The notes under the pieces: generated by a model
The model's input: only the letters and a program-made list of their open reading frames with translations
What the model was told of the DNA's origin: nothing
Database searches by the model: none
DNA from: Bacteroidales bacterium
GTDB lineage: Bacteria; Bacteroidota; Bacteroidia; Bacteroidales; UBA932
Direction: 5' to 3'
DNA: 64,000 nucleotides
Assembly (NCBI GenBank): GCA_017428945.1
Contig: JAFRPW010000025.1
Coordinates: 35,324 to 99,323, forward strand
Part shown: in pieces, positions 45,101-53,057 of the stretch
Layout: each line of letters begins with the position of its first letter
Position numbering within the stretch: position 1 is the stretch's first letter
Position numbers and translations under genes: made by a program

Positions 45101-47255
45101 TGACGATGAACGCCTGCAGCATTCCGGGAGCGCCGGAGGCATCGGGCATCTTCACAGGCACGTTAAGGTCTCCTGCCCCGCTGAGACGCTTCTCATAAAG
45201 CACGTATTCCGCCGATGTAAACTGGGACGCCGGTGCAGTGAAGCAGTACTTCTCAAAGCCCTTGAAGGTGGTCTTGGAGGCCTTTCTGAGGGTCATCCTG
45301 GCATTGGCGGGGCACTCCCCGGCCACACCGCCGGAAAGCCACCTTGCCGATGTATAGATGTTCACGGCCTTCCCTGCCTGAAGCACCTTCTCGTCTTCAA
45401 GGGAAGTGCTTATCTTGAGGCGGTTGGGCTTTATGGCCTCTACGTGGAGAGTCTTGTGGAAGCTGCCGGCGCCCACTTTCAGGTAGGCGTTCCAGTAGCC
45501 GGTGGGGTCATCGGCCTTTGTGGGGATCTCGAATGAGAAGAAGCCGTCCTTGCTCTTACGGACGGCCTTGCTGTAGAACTGGCCTTCCGGAGTATATATC
45601 TCCAGGGTGGCGGGATGGCCGTCCGGCAGGGAATGTCCCTTGTCCTGGACGATGGCCGCCACGTGCAGGGTGTCGCCGGGCCTCCAGACGCCCCTCTCTC
45701 CGTATACGAAGGCCTTGAGACCCTCTTTCAGGACCTCACCGCCGACGTCGTAGCGGCTCAGGGAACGCTCGGTGCCAAGTTTGAGGTAAGCGGTGCTGCC
45801 GCCGGCCTTGCCCACTATGGCAAAGGGCTTGTGGTCCAACTTCAGCTGTGCCAGGCCGTCGCCGCCGGTCTTTGCCGTGCCGATGCTCTGCAGCTGGTAA
45901 TCGTACACCTCAAGCTGGACGCCGCCCATGGGCTTTGCGGTCACAAGGTCCGTAGCCGCAATCCAGAGGTCGTCGCCGCCGGCGTACTCGGCCACAAGGC
46001 CGATGTCGGAGGAGAGAAGCCTGATGGACGGGAAGCGGTCAGCGTCCATGTAGTAGGAGGGCTTGTCCGGGTCATCGGCCTCCTGCCAGTTGTACTCGCT
46101 CCAGTCGTAGTAATTGTCCCAGATCCAGGGGTTCTGGACGTCCCAGATGGCGTCATCGGCCTTTGTGGGCCTGCCGCCCTGGGCAGATGTGATCCTGACG
46201 GGCTCCTTGCCGCCGTAGAGGCTCTGGTCCTGGCGGAAGGCGATTGTGACGCTGTAGATGGCTCCAGGCTCCTGCTTTATGATGTTGCCAAGGTAGAGGC
46301 AGTGGTCGTTCCAGTCGTGGAGGTCTCCGTCAGTGTCCAGGGGGATATCGGCCTTGTAGATGAGACGGCCGCATCGCCTTAGGCTGCTGGCGCCGCCAAG
46401 GCTGTTTTCCTGGAGGAACATGAGGACGTTCTTCTCATAAATCTTTACTATCCTTACCTCTACGGCGCTCAGGTTGACGGCGCGGAAAGGAAGCATGAGG
46501 TTCCGCTTGTCCGGGAGGATGTTGCCGCTGACGGGAATGGTGACGGCGGGCTTTTCCTCATTCTCCTTGTAAGTCTTTGTGTAATCCTCCCCCAGGGCAT
46601 CTCCGCCTGCGTTTTTAATGCCTTTATCTACCGTAAGGACCATGTCTCCCTTTCGGCCCTCGAAGTACACCTTCACCAGCTGGTCTTCTACCTGGACATA
46701 GCTCCTGGCAACTCCCTGGAGTTCTATCATGCCCTTCTGGGCGGCATTCACGGGAGACTCGCTGAACTGTATCTCTATGCGGGATTCCGTAAGCTTTGCG
46801 CTCCTTACGCGGAAGCCGTCGCGGGTATCTTCCTGCTCCTGGGCGGCCTGTATGGCCTTCCTTACCGTGAATCCAAAGTCAAAGCTGGCCGGCACGCTGG
46901 AGCTCTTTGGCGGCTTAGGACCTTCGATGGCCTTGCGGAGTGCAAAAGAAGCGCTGTAGTTCTGGCCGGGGACAAGTTCTCCGGGTGCCGGGGTGAATGC
47001 CACCTGGTCCGGGGCTTCCCAGACCGTAATGCCTTCAATGGCCGGCTTGAAACTGAACAGTTCCCCCGCCTTTGCCACGTCCTGTGCGGCCTCTTCCATG
47101 AGCTGGATGCGAATCACGGCATCCTCCCCCACTATACCGCCCGTATATGCCTTCACATACTCTGCAAAATACTCCGCCTCAGGCTCCTGCGCTTTCCTTG
47201 GCCCGCAACCCCACACCATAAGGGCCGCAGCCATCCATAACAATACTTTTTTCAT
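42141..47255 (-). CDS. Thioester-containing bacterial alpha-2-macroglobulin lipoprotein
   Basis: A 1704-residue lipoprotein with its lipobox ending at C17 (ALMVWGC). Macroglobulin (MG) domains occupy the first half, then a bait-type region, then the TED domain with the thioester motif NCSEQ (C1281, Q1284), where the C-x-E-Q pattern needed for the internal thioester is intact. Bacterial alpha-2-macroglobulins trap proteases that enter the periplasm, and they are commonly encoded beside pbpC, thought to help repair the wall after attack (family knowledge). The same pairing is seen here. The start is set at the ATG before the signal peptide; the frame runs 39 codons further upstream, but those codons are read through REP-like repeats (47278-47368). 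Confidence 0.9.
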   Translation of the reverse strand: MKKVLLWMAAALMVWGCGPRKAQEPEAEYFAEYVKAYTGGIVGEDAVIRIQLMEEAAQDVAKAGELFSFKPAIEGITVWEAPDQVAFTPAPGELVPGQNYSASFALRKAIEGPKPPKSSSVPASFDFGFTVRKAIQAAQEQEDTRDGFRVRSAKLTESRIEIQFSESPVNAAQKGMIELQGVARSYVQVEDQLVKVYFEGRKGDMVLTVDKGIKNAGGDALGEDYTKTYKENEEKPAVTIPVSGNILPDKRNLMLPFRAVNLSAVEVRIVKIYEKNVLMFLQENSLGGASSLRRCGRLIYKADIPLDTDGDLHDWNDHCLYLGNIIKQEPGAIYSVTIAFRQDQSLYGGKEPVRITSAQGGRPTKADDAIWDVQNPWIWDNYYDWSEYNWQEADDPDKPSYYMDADRFPSIRLLSSDIGLVAEYAGGDDLWIAATDLVTAKPMGGVQLEVYDYQLQSIGTAKTGGDGLAQLKLDHKPFAIVGKAGGSTAYLKLGTERSLSRYDVGGEVLKEGLKAFVYGERGVWRPGDTLHVAAIVQDKGHSLPDGHPATLEIYTPEGQFYSKAVRKSKDGFFSFEIPTKADDPTGYWNAYLKVGAGSFHKTLHVEAIKPNRLKISTSLEDEKVLQAGKAVNIYTSARWLSGGVAGECPANARMTLRKASKTTFKGFEKYCFTAPASQFTSAEYVLYEKRLSGAGDLNVPVKMPDASGAPGMLQAFIVTSVQEAGGDESFTTASIPFSPYSSYVGIGIPEGDYLETDKDHQLAIAVVNADGVRVKGHRVEYAVYKTGWNWWWDSPGGELDAWISGSSVQKVASGTITPEDKDAFVKFRVDYPDWGRYLILARDRASGHVSGSFFTVDWPEYRGRADRKDPEALTMLTFSTDKPSYKVGEKVKVFIPACADAQALVSLENSVEVLHRKWVSASDKETVYSFTVTPDMAPNFYIHITMVQPYGATADGVPMRMYGVQRVLVDNPDSKLEPVVKLPSVIRPEEKFTVKVSEKSGKPMTYTLAIVDEGLLDLTAFKTPDPWAWMYKPEALGVKTWDLYDSVIGARNGKFASVAAVGGDQDALVSARKDNRFNPVVLYVAPRTLAKGTDKLELQLPMYVGSVRVMVIAGHDGAYGATEATVPVQSPLMVIPTLPRALGSGEEVTLPVNVFALEDGLKDASVEVKVDGPVAVVGASAQSVTFDAPGDRLLHFALKATEGEGVAHITVSARGGGHKTSETVALTVANPNPEVTRVQKFMLAAGASATVSEGSLLQLAGFPALDAHQMFTDMKNYQYNCSEQLSAKGLTYLHLLPMLGEKDAAEARELIPQVITALYARQNSDGGFSYWGGGSSSTWVSSMAGQFLSEASKAGFKVESGVLKAWKGYQDKMSKAFRIAGNSVFTNLDQAYRLYSQVVAGVDASAGLNRLREASGLDERTRWMLAAAYALSGKQQTSAAVLDGIGRGFPEYEPDVLTYGGSFRDRMVALDALALCGRVADALALAQESLPERGLSTQESAFAAIAYGHLLDKIPTQAIKATIDGKEVVSTASVLTQAVSKTCAVVNGSDGPLYLTASKTYREAVAKALSSGLGVEVKYTDASGAAVNPASLQQGTRFQAVVKVTNLGGIALDNLSLSYGIPSGWEIVNDRMAGAASEGYDHKDIRDLRVDWFFGLPAGRYKTFTVQLRAAYEGTYVLPATVAQAMYKPAVSGCTASGKAVVIR

Positions 47256-47277
47256 ATAGTAATGGTTAATTGTTTCC

Positions 47278-47368
47278 GTCATTACCGGGGAGTTGCCAGT
47301 CATTCCCGGGGAGTTGCCAGTCATTCCCGGCTCTTTTCTTCCGTCATTCCCGGGTCCGACCGGGAATC
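47278..47368. repeat. Cluster of GTCATT-CCCGG REP-like repeats upstream of the alpha-2-macroglobulin gene
   Basis: Two 21-bp units (47278-47298 and 47299-47319, one mismatch) are followed by a partial third at 47320. A complete palindromic form at 47343-47368 has ATTCCCGG and CCGGGAAT arms around a 6-nt loop. All begin GTCATT. They lie in the leader of the alpha-2-macroglobulin gene and happen to be open in its frame. Confidence 0.75.
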
Positions 47369-47394
47369 TCACACAAATTTACAAAAATTCCGCC

Positions 47395-47495
47395 ACTTGT
47401 CCACCTAAACACCCAGTTTCCGTGGACAAACCCGCCAAAACACCAACTTATCCACCAAAACACCCCTTTTCCGTGGACAAACCCGCCAAAACACT
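47395..47495. repeat. Tandem pair of 51-bp repeats
   Basis: Units at 47395-47445 and 47446-47495 share the block TCCGTGGACAAACCCGCC and the start ACTT-x-TCCACC. In the first unit TTGTCCAC and GTGGACAA form an 8-bp inverted repeat with a 17-nt gap. No coding potential was seen. This is part of a 455-bp gene-free stretch (47256-47710) made up almost wholly of repeats. Confidence 0.75.
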
Positions 47496-47499
47496 GCAA

Positions 47500-47603
47500 A
47501 AATGTGAAAGGTTCGGTAAAAAGTGCCGAACCATTTACGTAAAATGGCTCTACAAGGCGTATAATGTAAAAGGTTCGGTCAAAAAAACCGAACCTTTCAC
47601 GTT
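47500..47603. repeat. Double-hairpin GGTTCGG repeat, copy A
   Basis: About 104 bp with two hairpins: GGTTCGG/CCGAACC around 9 nt, and AAAGGTTCGGT/ACCGAACCTTT around 7 nt, separated by about 36 nt. Apart from short length differences, most positions match the reverse complement of the element at 53901-54006. It lies downstream of the MalY-type gene on the same strand and may also end its transcript. Confidence 0.8.
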
Positions 47604-47610
47604 TGGGAGG

Positions 47611-47703
47611 CCAAAACGTGGCCGCAGATGACAATACCAGGTGGACCAGGTCCAGGGCATGTCACCCCAGGTCACAAAAACACGCCAAAACGTGGCCGCA
47701 GAT
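47611..47703. repeat. CCAAAACGTGGCCGCAGAT repeat pair
   Basis: A 19-bp sequence occurs identically at 47611-47629 and 47685-47703. The second copy sits in a longer element (about 47655-47703) whose reverse complement resembles the GGCCACGTTTT...GGCGT...TTTGTGGCCTGG repeats inside folC. It lies immediately downstream of the MalY-type gene. Confidence 0.7.
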
Positions 47704-47710
47704 TGTGGGG

Positions 47711-48880
47711 TTACTGGAGAGGGAGGGACTGAGACAGGCGGTTGAGGCCTTCGAGGAGGAGTTTGCGGGGACAGGCAATGTTGAGGCGCTCCCAGCCCTC
47801 GGCAACGGGGCCGTAAATGGTGCCGGTGGAAAGCTTTACTCCGCCCTGACGCTCAAGGACGGAGGCAAGGCGCTCGCTGGCGCCTGGTTCACTGCCAATC
47901 ACCTCCCGGAAGTCAAGCCACATCAGGTAGGTGCCCTCCAGGGGGCTGGCAACCACCTGCGGAAGGTGGTCTTCCAGGAAGCAGTAAACGGTACGGGCGT
48001 TGTCCAGGAGGTATTCCCGCAGCTGGTCCAGCCAGGCGCCTCCATGGTTATAGGCGGCCATGAGGGCGGTTACGCCGAAGACATTGACGTCGCAGCACTC
48101 GTTGTCGTTTATGGCGCGGTCCATCTTTGCCAGGATGGCGGGATCGGCCGCAAAGATATTGGCTATCTGGATGCCGGCAATATTGAAGGCCTTGGTGGGC
48201 GATATGCAGGAGACGGAATTCAGTACCATGGCTTCCGGGAGGGTGGCCCAGGGTGTGTAGTCATGGCCGGGGTAAGTGAGCTCGCAGTGGATCTCGTCCG
48301 ATATCACAAAGACGTTGTGGCGGAGGCAGATCTCGCCCACCCGCAGCAGTTCTTCCCTTGTCCAGACGCGCCCCACTGGGTTGTGGGGGTTGCACAGAAG
48401 AAGCACCCTGGCTTCCTTGCACTTTTCCTCAAAGTCCTGGAAATCTATGCTCCAGAGGCCGTTCTCATAGTGAAGGGGATTGCCCAGCTGCACGCACTTG
48501 TTGTTGCGGATTGCCGGGAAGAAGGCATTGTAGCAAGGGGTCATGACGATGACCTTGTCCCCGGGGACGGTCATTGCCTTTATGGCCGCGGAATAAGCCG
48601 CTATAACCCCGGTTGTGGGGACGATGGTTTCCCGCTTGAGCCCGCTCCAGCCGTGCCTTTCCGTGAACCAGCCGTCTATGGCCTCAAAGTACTGGTCCGG
48701 CACCAGCTGGTAGCCAAAGACACCGTGGTCCAGACGCTTCTGGAGGGCCTCCAGTATTTCCGGTGCAGCTTTGAAGTCCATATCGGCCACCCACATGGGG
48801 ATGGCTCCAGGGGCGCAGTGGTCCCATTTTACGCTGCCCGTGCCGCGGCGCGGGACAATCTCATCGAAGTTGTATTTCAC
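47711..48880 (-). CDS. MalY/PatB-type PLP-dependent C-S lyase / aminotransferase
   Basis: A 389-residue fold-type I PLP enzyme. It begins FDEIVPRRGTGSVKWD and has the MalY/PatB landmarks MWVADMDFKAAPEI, VPTTGVIAAYSAAI, LLLCNPHNPVGRVW, VISDEIHCEL and the PLP-binding lysine in SPTKAFNIAG. Enzymes of this family cleave cystathionine or cysteine conjugates to release a thiol, pyruvate and ammonia. It overlaps the upstream DUF3737 gene by 20 nt, so the two are translated together. The exact substrate is not evident. Confidence 0.9.
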   Translation of the reverse strand: MKYNFDEIVPRRGTGSVKWDHCAPGAIPMWVADMDFKAAPEILEALQKRLDHGVFGYQLVPDQYFEAIDGWFTERHGWSGLKRETIVPTTGVIAAYSAAIKAMTVPGDKVIVMTPCYNAFFPAIRNNKCVQLGNPLHYENGLWSIDFQDFEEKCKEARVLLLCNPHNPVGRVWTREELLRVGEICLRHNVFVISDEIHCELTYPGHDYTPWATLPEAMVLNSVSCISPTKAFNIAGIQIANIFAADPAILAKMDRAINDNECCDVNVFGVTALMAAYNHGGAWLDQLREYLLDNARTVYCFLEDHLPQVVASPLEGTYLMWLDFREVIGSEPGASERLASVLERQGGVKLSTGTIYGPVAEGWERLNIACPRKLLLEGLNRLSQSLPLQ

Positions 48881-49703
48881 AGTCTCCGGGCTTTTTGATG
48901 TTCTGGTCTAAGATGATTTCGCCAATTTCATCGGCCTTGATGAAGCCGGTGCGGGGGTTTTTCACGGAATGGATGCGGCCTTTGACGGTGGCCTGGACAG
49001 AGGAGTACTCGAAGGCAAGGTCGGCATCGGGCTCGAAGGTGCAGTCCTCCAGGATAAGGTTCTCGCAGTAGCAGAGGGGCTGGGTGCCGCCTATCCGGCA
49101 TCTGACAAGACGGAGGTTCTTTGAGTACCAGGCCAGGAACTCGCCCTGAATCACGGAGTCGTAAACCGTAATGTTCTCGCTTTCCCAGAAGGCGTCCTTT
49201 GTGTCCATGACGGCGTTGCGTATGACAACGTTTCTGGCATACTGGAAAGAGTAGTTCCCCTGCAGCTTGAAGCCGTCTATGTCTATGTTGTCCGTGTGCA
49301 TGAAGATGTAGTTGGCCTCGGAGGCCTCAACGTTACGCAGGGTAACATCGTCACAGTCCCAGAAGGTCTCCAGGGCATGGGGGATCCTGACGTTTTCCAG
49401 GTATGCGCCCTTTATGCGCCTGAACATCTTGGGGGCCTCCACAAGGGTATCGTACATCTTGCAGCCCCTGGTGTACCACAGCGCGGCGCGGGCGCCTTCG
49501 CGGAAGATGCAGTTCCGGATGGTGAAGCCATCGTACTCCCAGAAGGGGTACTTGCCGTCGAACTCGCAGTTAACCGCCTCTGCATCAGAGCCTTCCTTAA
49601 GGGACGACTCCCCGGGGCCTATCTTTACGCCCTCCAGTCTTAAGCCGTGACAGGCGTAAAGCGGGCGCTCTCCTTCAAAATACTGATTCCGGATTGTTTT
49701 CAT
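48861..49703 (-). CDS. DUF3737 family beta-helix protein
   Basis: A 280-residue protein starting at the ATG at 49701-49703 (KTIRNQYFEGERPLYACHGL). It consists of right-handed beta-helix-like rungs with repeated N-C-x-F, D-x-x-x-x-W and L-x-x-C patterns (YPFWEYDGFTIRNCIF, ALETFWDCDDVTLRNVEA), as in DUF3737 proteins. No signal peptide is visible, so it is probably cytoplasmic. The function of the family is unknown. It shares 20 nt with the MalY-type gene downstream, which suggests related work. Confidence 0.82.
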   Translation of the reverse strand: MKTIRNQYFEGERPLYACHGLRLEGVKIGPGESSLKEGSDAEAVNCEFDGKYPFWEYDGFTIRNCIFREGARAALWYTRGCKMYDTLVEAPKMFRRIKGAYLENVRIPHALETFWDCDDVTLRNVEASEANYIFMHTDNIDIDGFKLQGNYSFQYARNVVIRNAVMDTKDAFWESENITVYDSVIQGEFLAWYSKNLRLVRCRIGGTQPLCYCENLILEDCTFEPDADLAFEYSSVQATVKGRIHSVKNPRTGFIKADEIGEIILDQNIKKPGDCEIQLR

Positions 49704-49710
49704 AAGTATG

Positions 49711-49718
49711 CAAAGATA
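49711..49718 (-). promoter_or_regulatory. Probable -7 element for the DUF3737-lyase operon
   Basis: The minus strand reads TATCTTTG seven bases before the ATG at 49703. No well-spaced TTTG is seen upstream. If used, the mRNA would be almost leaderless, as for the kinase gene at 4490. Confidence 0.4.
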
Positions 49719-49797
49719 CGAAAAAATGCAACGTTTTCCGTAGGAAATGCATCTATTGATATGGCATTTGTCCGAAAGAAACAATTACAATCATATC

Positions 49798-51066
49798 ATG
49801 AAAAAGATCTCTTTTATCATTCTTTCCGCCGCTGCAATCGTGTCCGCCGCCAGCTGCGAAAAAATCAACGACCTCATAACCGGAAAAACCACCACTGATG
49901 AAGGCCTTGTAGACGACAAGGGTAAAGACCTCACCCCTGACCAGCAGAAAGTCAAGATTGAGGAAACCGCCAACACCCTCATGGACCTCATGGACAAGGA
50001 AGGCTGGGAGACAGAGTACAACAAAGTGAATTCCGTCGTAGACGCCATTGGCCAGAAGGAAATTAACGCCACCGATATCAGCACATATCTCAGCGGCATC
50101 ATCAGCGCCTGGACAAGCATGAGGGGAGAAGACCCCCAGACCGTAGCCATCACCGTGGCACATCTCACGGACATCAAGGGTCACTTCACTGAGAACGCAG
50201 AGGGCAAGTTCGACTTCACCGAGGCCGACGACCTTGCAATCACCGTATTCGACGGCACCACCCCCATCACCGTCAGCTTCCTGGCCAAGGACGAGTCCAA
50301 GACTCCCGCCCATTTTGCCGATTCCGACGATGACGTCACCATCTTCATCCCCGGCAGCGCAACCATTTCCGTTTCACTGAACAATGAAGTCATGGGCCTT
50401 CTGGAGCTCCGCTTCAACCCCAAGGACATGAACGGCGACGGCTACATCACCGAGGCCGATGTCATCAACCTCTCCTACACCCTCAAGGTTGGCGCATACA
50501 CCTTTGACCTCTCCCAGGCAGACTACGCAACAGACCACGCCTCAGCAAAGGCCAGCATCTCCAAGGGCAAGCAGCTGATTATCGGCGCAGAGGTTGCCGC
50601 AAAGTACAACTATACCGGCAGCCCCCAGGACCCGGAGAATTTCACCGTAAATTCCTGTTCCGTGAACGCAATGGTAGACCTTGCAGGCAAGATGCAGATG
50701 AGGTTTGTGGTTCCGGATGCCGTAAAGCTTGAGGAAGTGTCCGATAAGCTTACCCAGGCAGAGGCAGAGGAGAATCACGGAGCCTTCAAGGCCGCCCTCG
50801 AGGAACTTGAGAAACTGTACGGCATAGGCGTCTACTACGATGGAAAGAATACCCTCCAGGCAACCATCGGCTTCGAGCAGGTACTTGCCGATGACGCAAA
50901 CTACTGGGATGTGATTCCCGTCATCCGCTTTGCCGACGGCACCTCCTATGCAGCAGAAGAATACTTCACACAGGAACGCTTTGGAGACCTTGCCGCTGAA
51001 ATCCAGAACTGGGTTGCAGACCTCATGAAGTATCTGGGGCTGGAAGAACAACCTGCCGGCAATTAA
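49798..51066 (+). CDS. Lipoprotein with a dockerin/EF-hand-like calcium loop
   Basis: A 422-residue lipoprotein, starting at the ATG at 49798, with its lipobox ending VSAASC (C20). A stretch near residues 210-222 (DMNGDGYITEADV) has the D-x-N-x-D-G-x-I-x-x-x-D pattern of an EF-hand or type I dockerin calcium loop; only one such loop is evident. The remainder is acidic, alternating helix and beta segments without a recognised domain. It is 2 nt upstream of a TonB-dependent receptor gene and so probably is a surface or periplasmic partner of that receptor (inference). The ligand is unknown. Confidence 0.7.
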   Translation: MKKISFIILSAAAIVSAASCEKINDLITGKTTTDEGLVDDKGKDLTPDQQKVKIEETANTLMDLMDKEGWETEYNKVNSVVDAIGQKEINATDISTYLSGIISAWTSMRGEDPQTVAITVAHLTDIKGHFTENAEGKFDFTEADDLAITVFDGTTPITVSFLAKDESKTPAHFADSDDDVTIFIPGSATISVSLNNEVMGLLELRFNPKDMNGDGYITEADVINLSYTLKVGAYTFDLSQADYATDHASAKASISKGKQLIIGAEVAAKYNYTGSPQDPENFTVNSCSVNAMVDLAGKMQMRFVVPDAVKLEEVSDKLTQAEAEENHGAFKAALEELEKLYGIGVYYDGKNTLQATIGFEQVLADDANYWDVIPVIRFADGTSYAAEEYFTQERFGDLAAEIQNWVADLMKYLGLEEQPAGN

Positions 51067-51068
51067 TT

Positions 51069-53057
51069 GTGCGCCATAAGGCCACACAGCTGTTTATCTG
51101 GTCTGTGCTGATGCTCCTTCCCCTTGGAGCCGCGGCACAGACCGATTCATTGTATCTTGACGCCACCGTGTTCACCGCCCCAAGGCCCGACGCGGTGGCC
51201 GTTCCGTCGGCAGGCGGAATAAAAGTGGAGCTGTCCCGCCTCAAGACCCTCCCGTCTATCCTTGGAAACGCCGATCCCCTCTCCTACGCCCATTACCTGC
51301 CGTCCATGAGCGCCCAGACAGAACTGGACGCCGGAATACATATCCAGGGCAACGACAGCCAGCATAACCTTGTGAGCGCCGGAGGCGTGCCCATTTACGG
51401 CGCATCACACCTCCTGGGCCTTTTCTCCGTTTTCAACGCGGCCCACTACAGCCAGATGGACTACCGAACCTGGGCACGTGAGGCAAACCGCCTTGGGGGC
51501 GCCATAGACATGACGCTTCCCAGGGAGCTCACGGGAAAGACTTCCGGGGAGTTCCAGCTTGGCCTTATGGCCGCCCAGGGCAGTATCACGGCACCGGTGG
51601 GGAGCAAAGCCGGGGTGAGGCTGTCGGCAAGGCGGTCTTTCATGAACCTTCTGTACGGGAAATTCCTGACAATGAACGGGGTAGCAATCAAATACGGCTT
51701 CACGGACCTCAACCTTACGGGAGTATGGAATCCCGGCTCCGGGGACAGCATCACTGCCGATTTCTACCTTGGCGGGGATAATGCAAAAGGCGGATACGGA
51801 GCTTTCAGCATGGATGCAGACGCCACATGGAAAAATGCAATGGGTGCGCTGCACTGGAAGCATTCTTTCGGCAGCTCGCAGCTGCAGCAAAGCGTGTATT
51901 ACACATCGTACCATCTGGATGTAAACGCCTTCCTGAACCAGACGGAGGCGCGTGTGCCATCGTACATAAAAACGGCCGGATACAAGGCCAGATTCACCCG
52001 CGGAGCGCTGTCTGCCGGAGCGGAAAGCGCTTTACACAAGGTCCAGCCCCAGAGCCCTAGCATAATCGACGGCAGTATTGACTTAGGAGACATGTCGGAA
52101 CCTGTCCAGAAAGGCTGGGAAAGCACCATGTGGGGCCGATACCGCCTTGCTGCCGGGCCTTTCTCCGCAGAAGCCCAGCTCAAGGGAAGCCTCTTCCGCA
52201 GCTCCGAAGGGCAGTGGATGAATGGCCTGGACCCGGATATCGTCCTTGGCTGGAACTTCTACCGCGCCGGGCAGGTGGCCCTTAGGCTGGGCACTCAGCA
52301 CCAGTACCTCTTCCGCACCGGGATGTCCGACATAGGCCTTCCCACGGAGTTCTGGATGCTGGCGGGCAGGTACGGAGATGCACAGACAGCATCATCGGCA
52401 GGGCTTTCCTATAAACTGGACTTTGGCGCCTATACCTTCGCGGCCGATGCCTACTACCGACTCCTTGGAAATCAGATCGAGTACCGCGGCAGTTTCATGG
52501 ACATTGCCACAGGCACCTACTCGCTGGGAAAGGTGCTGCTTCACGGAAACGGCCGCGCATATGGCGTAAACCTTTCCCTGAGCAAGGTGAGCGGTGCCTT
52601 TACCGGATGGATTGCATATGCCTGGGGCCGAAGCCTCCGCTCCTTCCCGGAGTATTCCGGAGAGTGCCCCGCCTCCCACGAGCGCATACACGAACTTGAC
52701 GCCGTCGCCTCCTGGGATCTGGGCCGATGGACCCTTGGCGCCACACTTGTAGCCGCCTCCGGAACGCCATACACGGCTCCGGAGTACCTTTACCTGATGT
52801 CCCAGCGCGCCGTATGCTGGTGGGGCCCCCACAACGGCAGCCGCCTCCCCGCATACGTAAGGGCCGATGTCTCCGTAAACTACTGGTTCCGCCCGCAGCG
52901 AAGCGGCCTCAACTTCTCCATATATAATGTGACGGGATCTGAAAACCAGCTCTTCAAAAGACTCTCCTACAACCGCGAGGAAAGTACCTTCACATACGAA
53001 GGCGTCTCCGCGGGGATTCGTTTCATGCCTTCTGTCAGTTATTTCTGCAAGTTTTGA
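51069..53057 (+). CDS. TonB-dependent receptor-like outer-membrane protein
   Basis: A 662-residue outer-membrane protein with a GTG start and a signal peptide ending LGAAAQ. Residues about 25-140 resemble a plug domain (LKTLPSILGNADPLSYAHYLPSMSAQ ... IHIQGNDSQHNLVSAGGVPIYGASHLLG). A 22-strand-like barrel follows, ending in an aromatic residue (FMPSVSYFCKF). It lacks the carboxypeptidase-D-like N-terminal domain usual in SusC proteins. It is short for the family, and no clear TonB box was found. It lies between the calcium-loop lipoprotein gene (2 nt) and a DUF4249 gene (overlap TTGA), a common Bacteroidota layout for small-molecule or metal uptake. Confidence 0.82.
   Translation: MRHKATQLFIWSVLMLLPLGAAAQTDSLYLDATVFTAPRPDAVAVPSAGGIKVELSRLKTLPSILGNADPLSYAHYLPSMSAQTELDAGIHIQGNDSQHNLVSAGGVPIYGASHLLGLFSVFNAAHYSQMDYRTWAREANRLGGAIDMTLPRELTGKTSGEFQLGLMAAQGSITAPVGSKAGVRLSARRSFMNLLYGKFLTMNGVAIKYGFTDLNLTGVWNPGSGDSITADFYLGGDNAKGGYGAFSMDADATWKNAMGALHWKHSFGSSQLQQSVYYTSYHLDVNAFLNQTEARVPSYIKTAGYKARFTRGALSAGAESALHKVQPQSPSIIDGSIDLGDMSEPVQKGWESTMWGRYRLAAGPFSAEAQLKGSLFRSSEGQWMNGLDPDIVLGWNFYRAGQVALRLGTQHQYLFRTGMSDIGLPTEFWMLAGRYGDAQTASSAGLSYKLDFGAYTFAADAYYRLLGNQIEYRGSFMDIATGTYSLGKVLLHGNGRAYGVNLSLSKVSGAFTGWIAYAWGRSLRSFPEYSGECPASHERIHELDAVASWDLGRWTLGATLVAASGTPYTAPEYLYLMSQRAVCWWGPHNGSRLPAYVRADVSVNYWFRPQRSGLNFSIYNVTGSENQLFKRLSYNREESTFTYEGVSAGIRFMPSVSYFCKF

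Noticed and set aside
47256-47372. N-terminal extension of the alpha-2-macroglobulin (39 codons upstream)
   Set aside because: The codons are read through REP-like repeats, and a good lipoprotein signal peptide starts at 47255.
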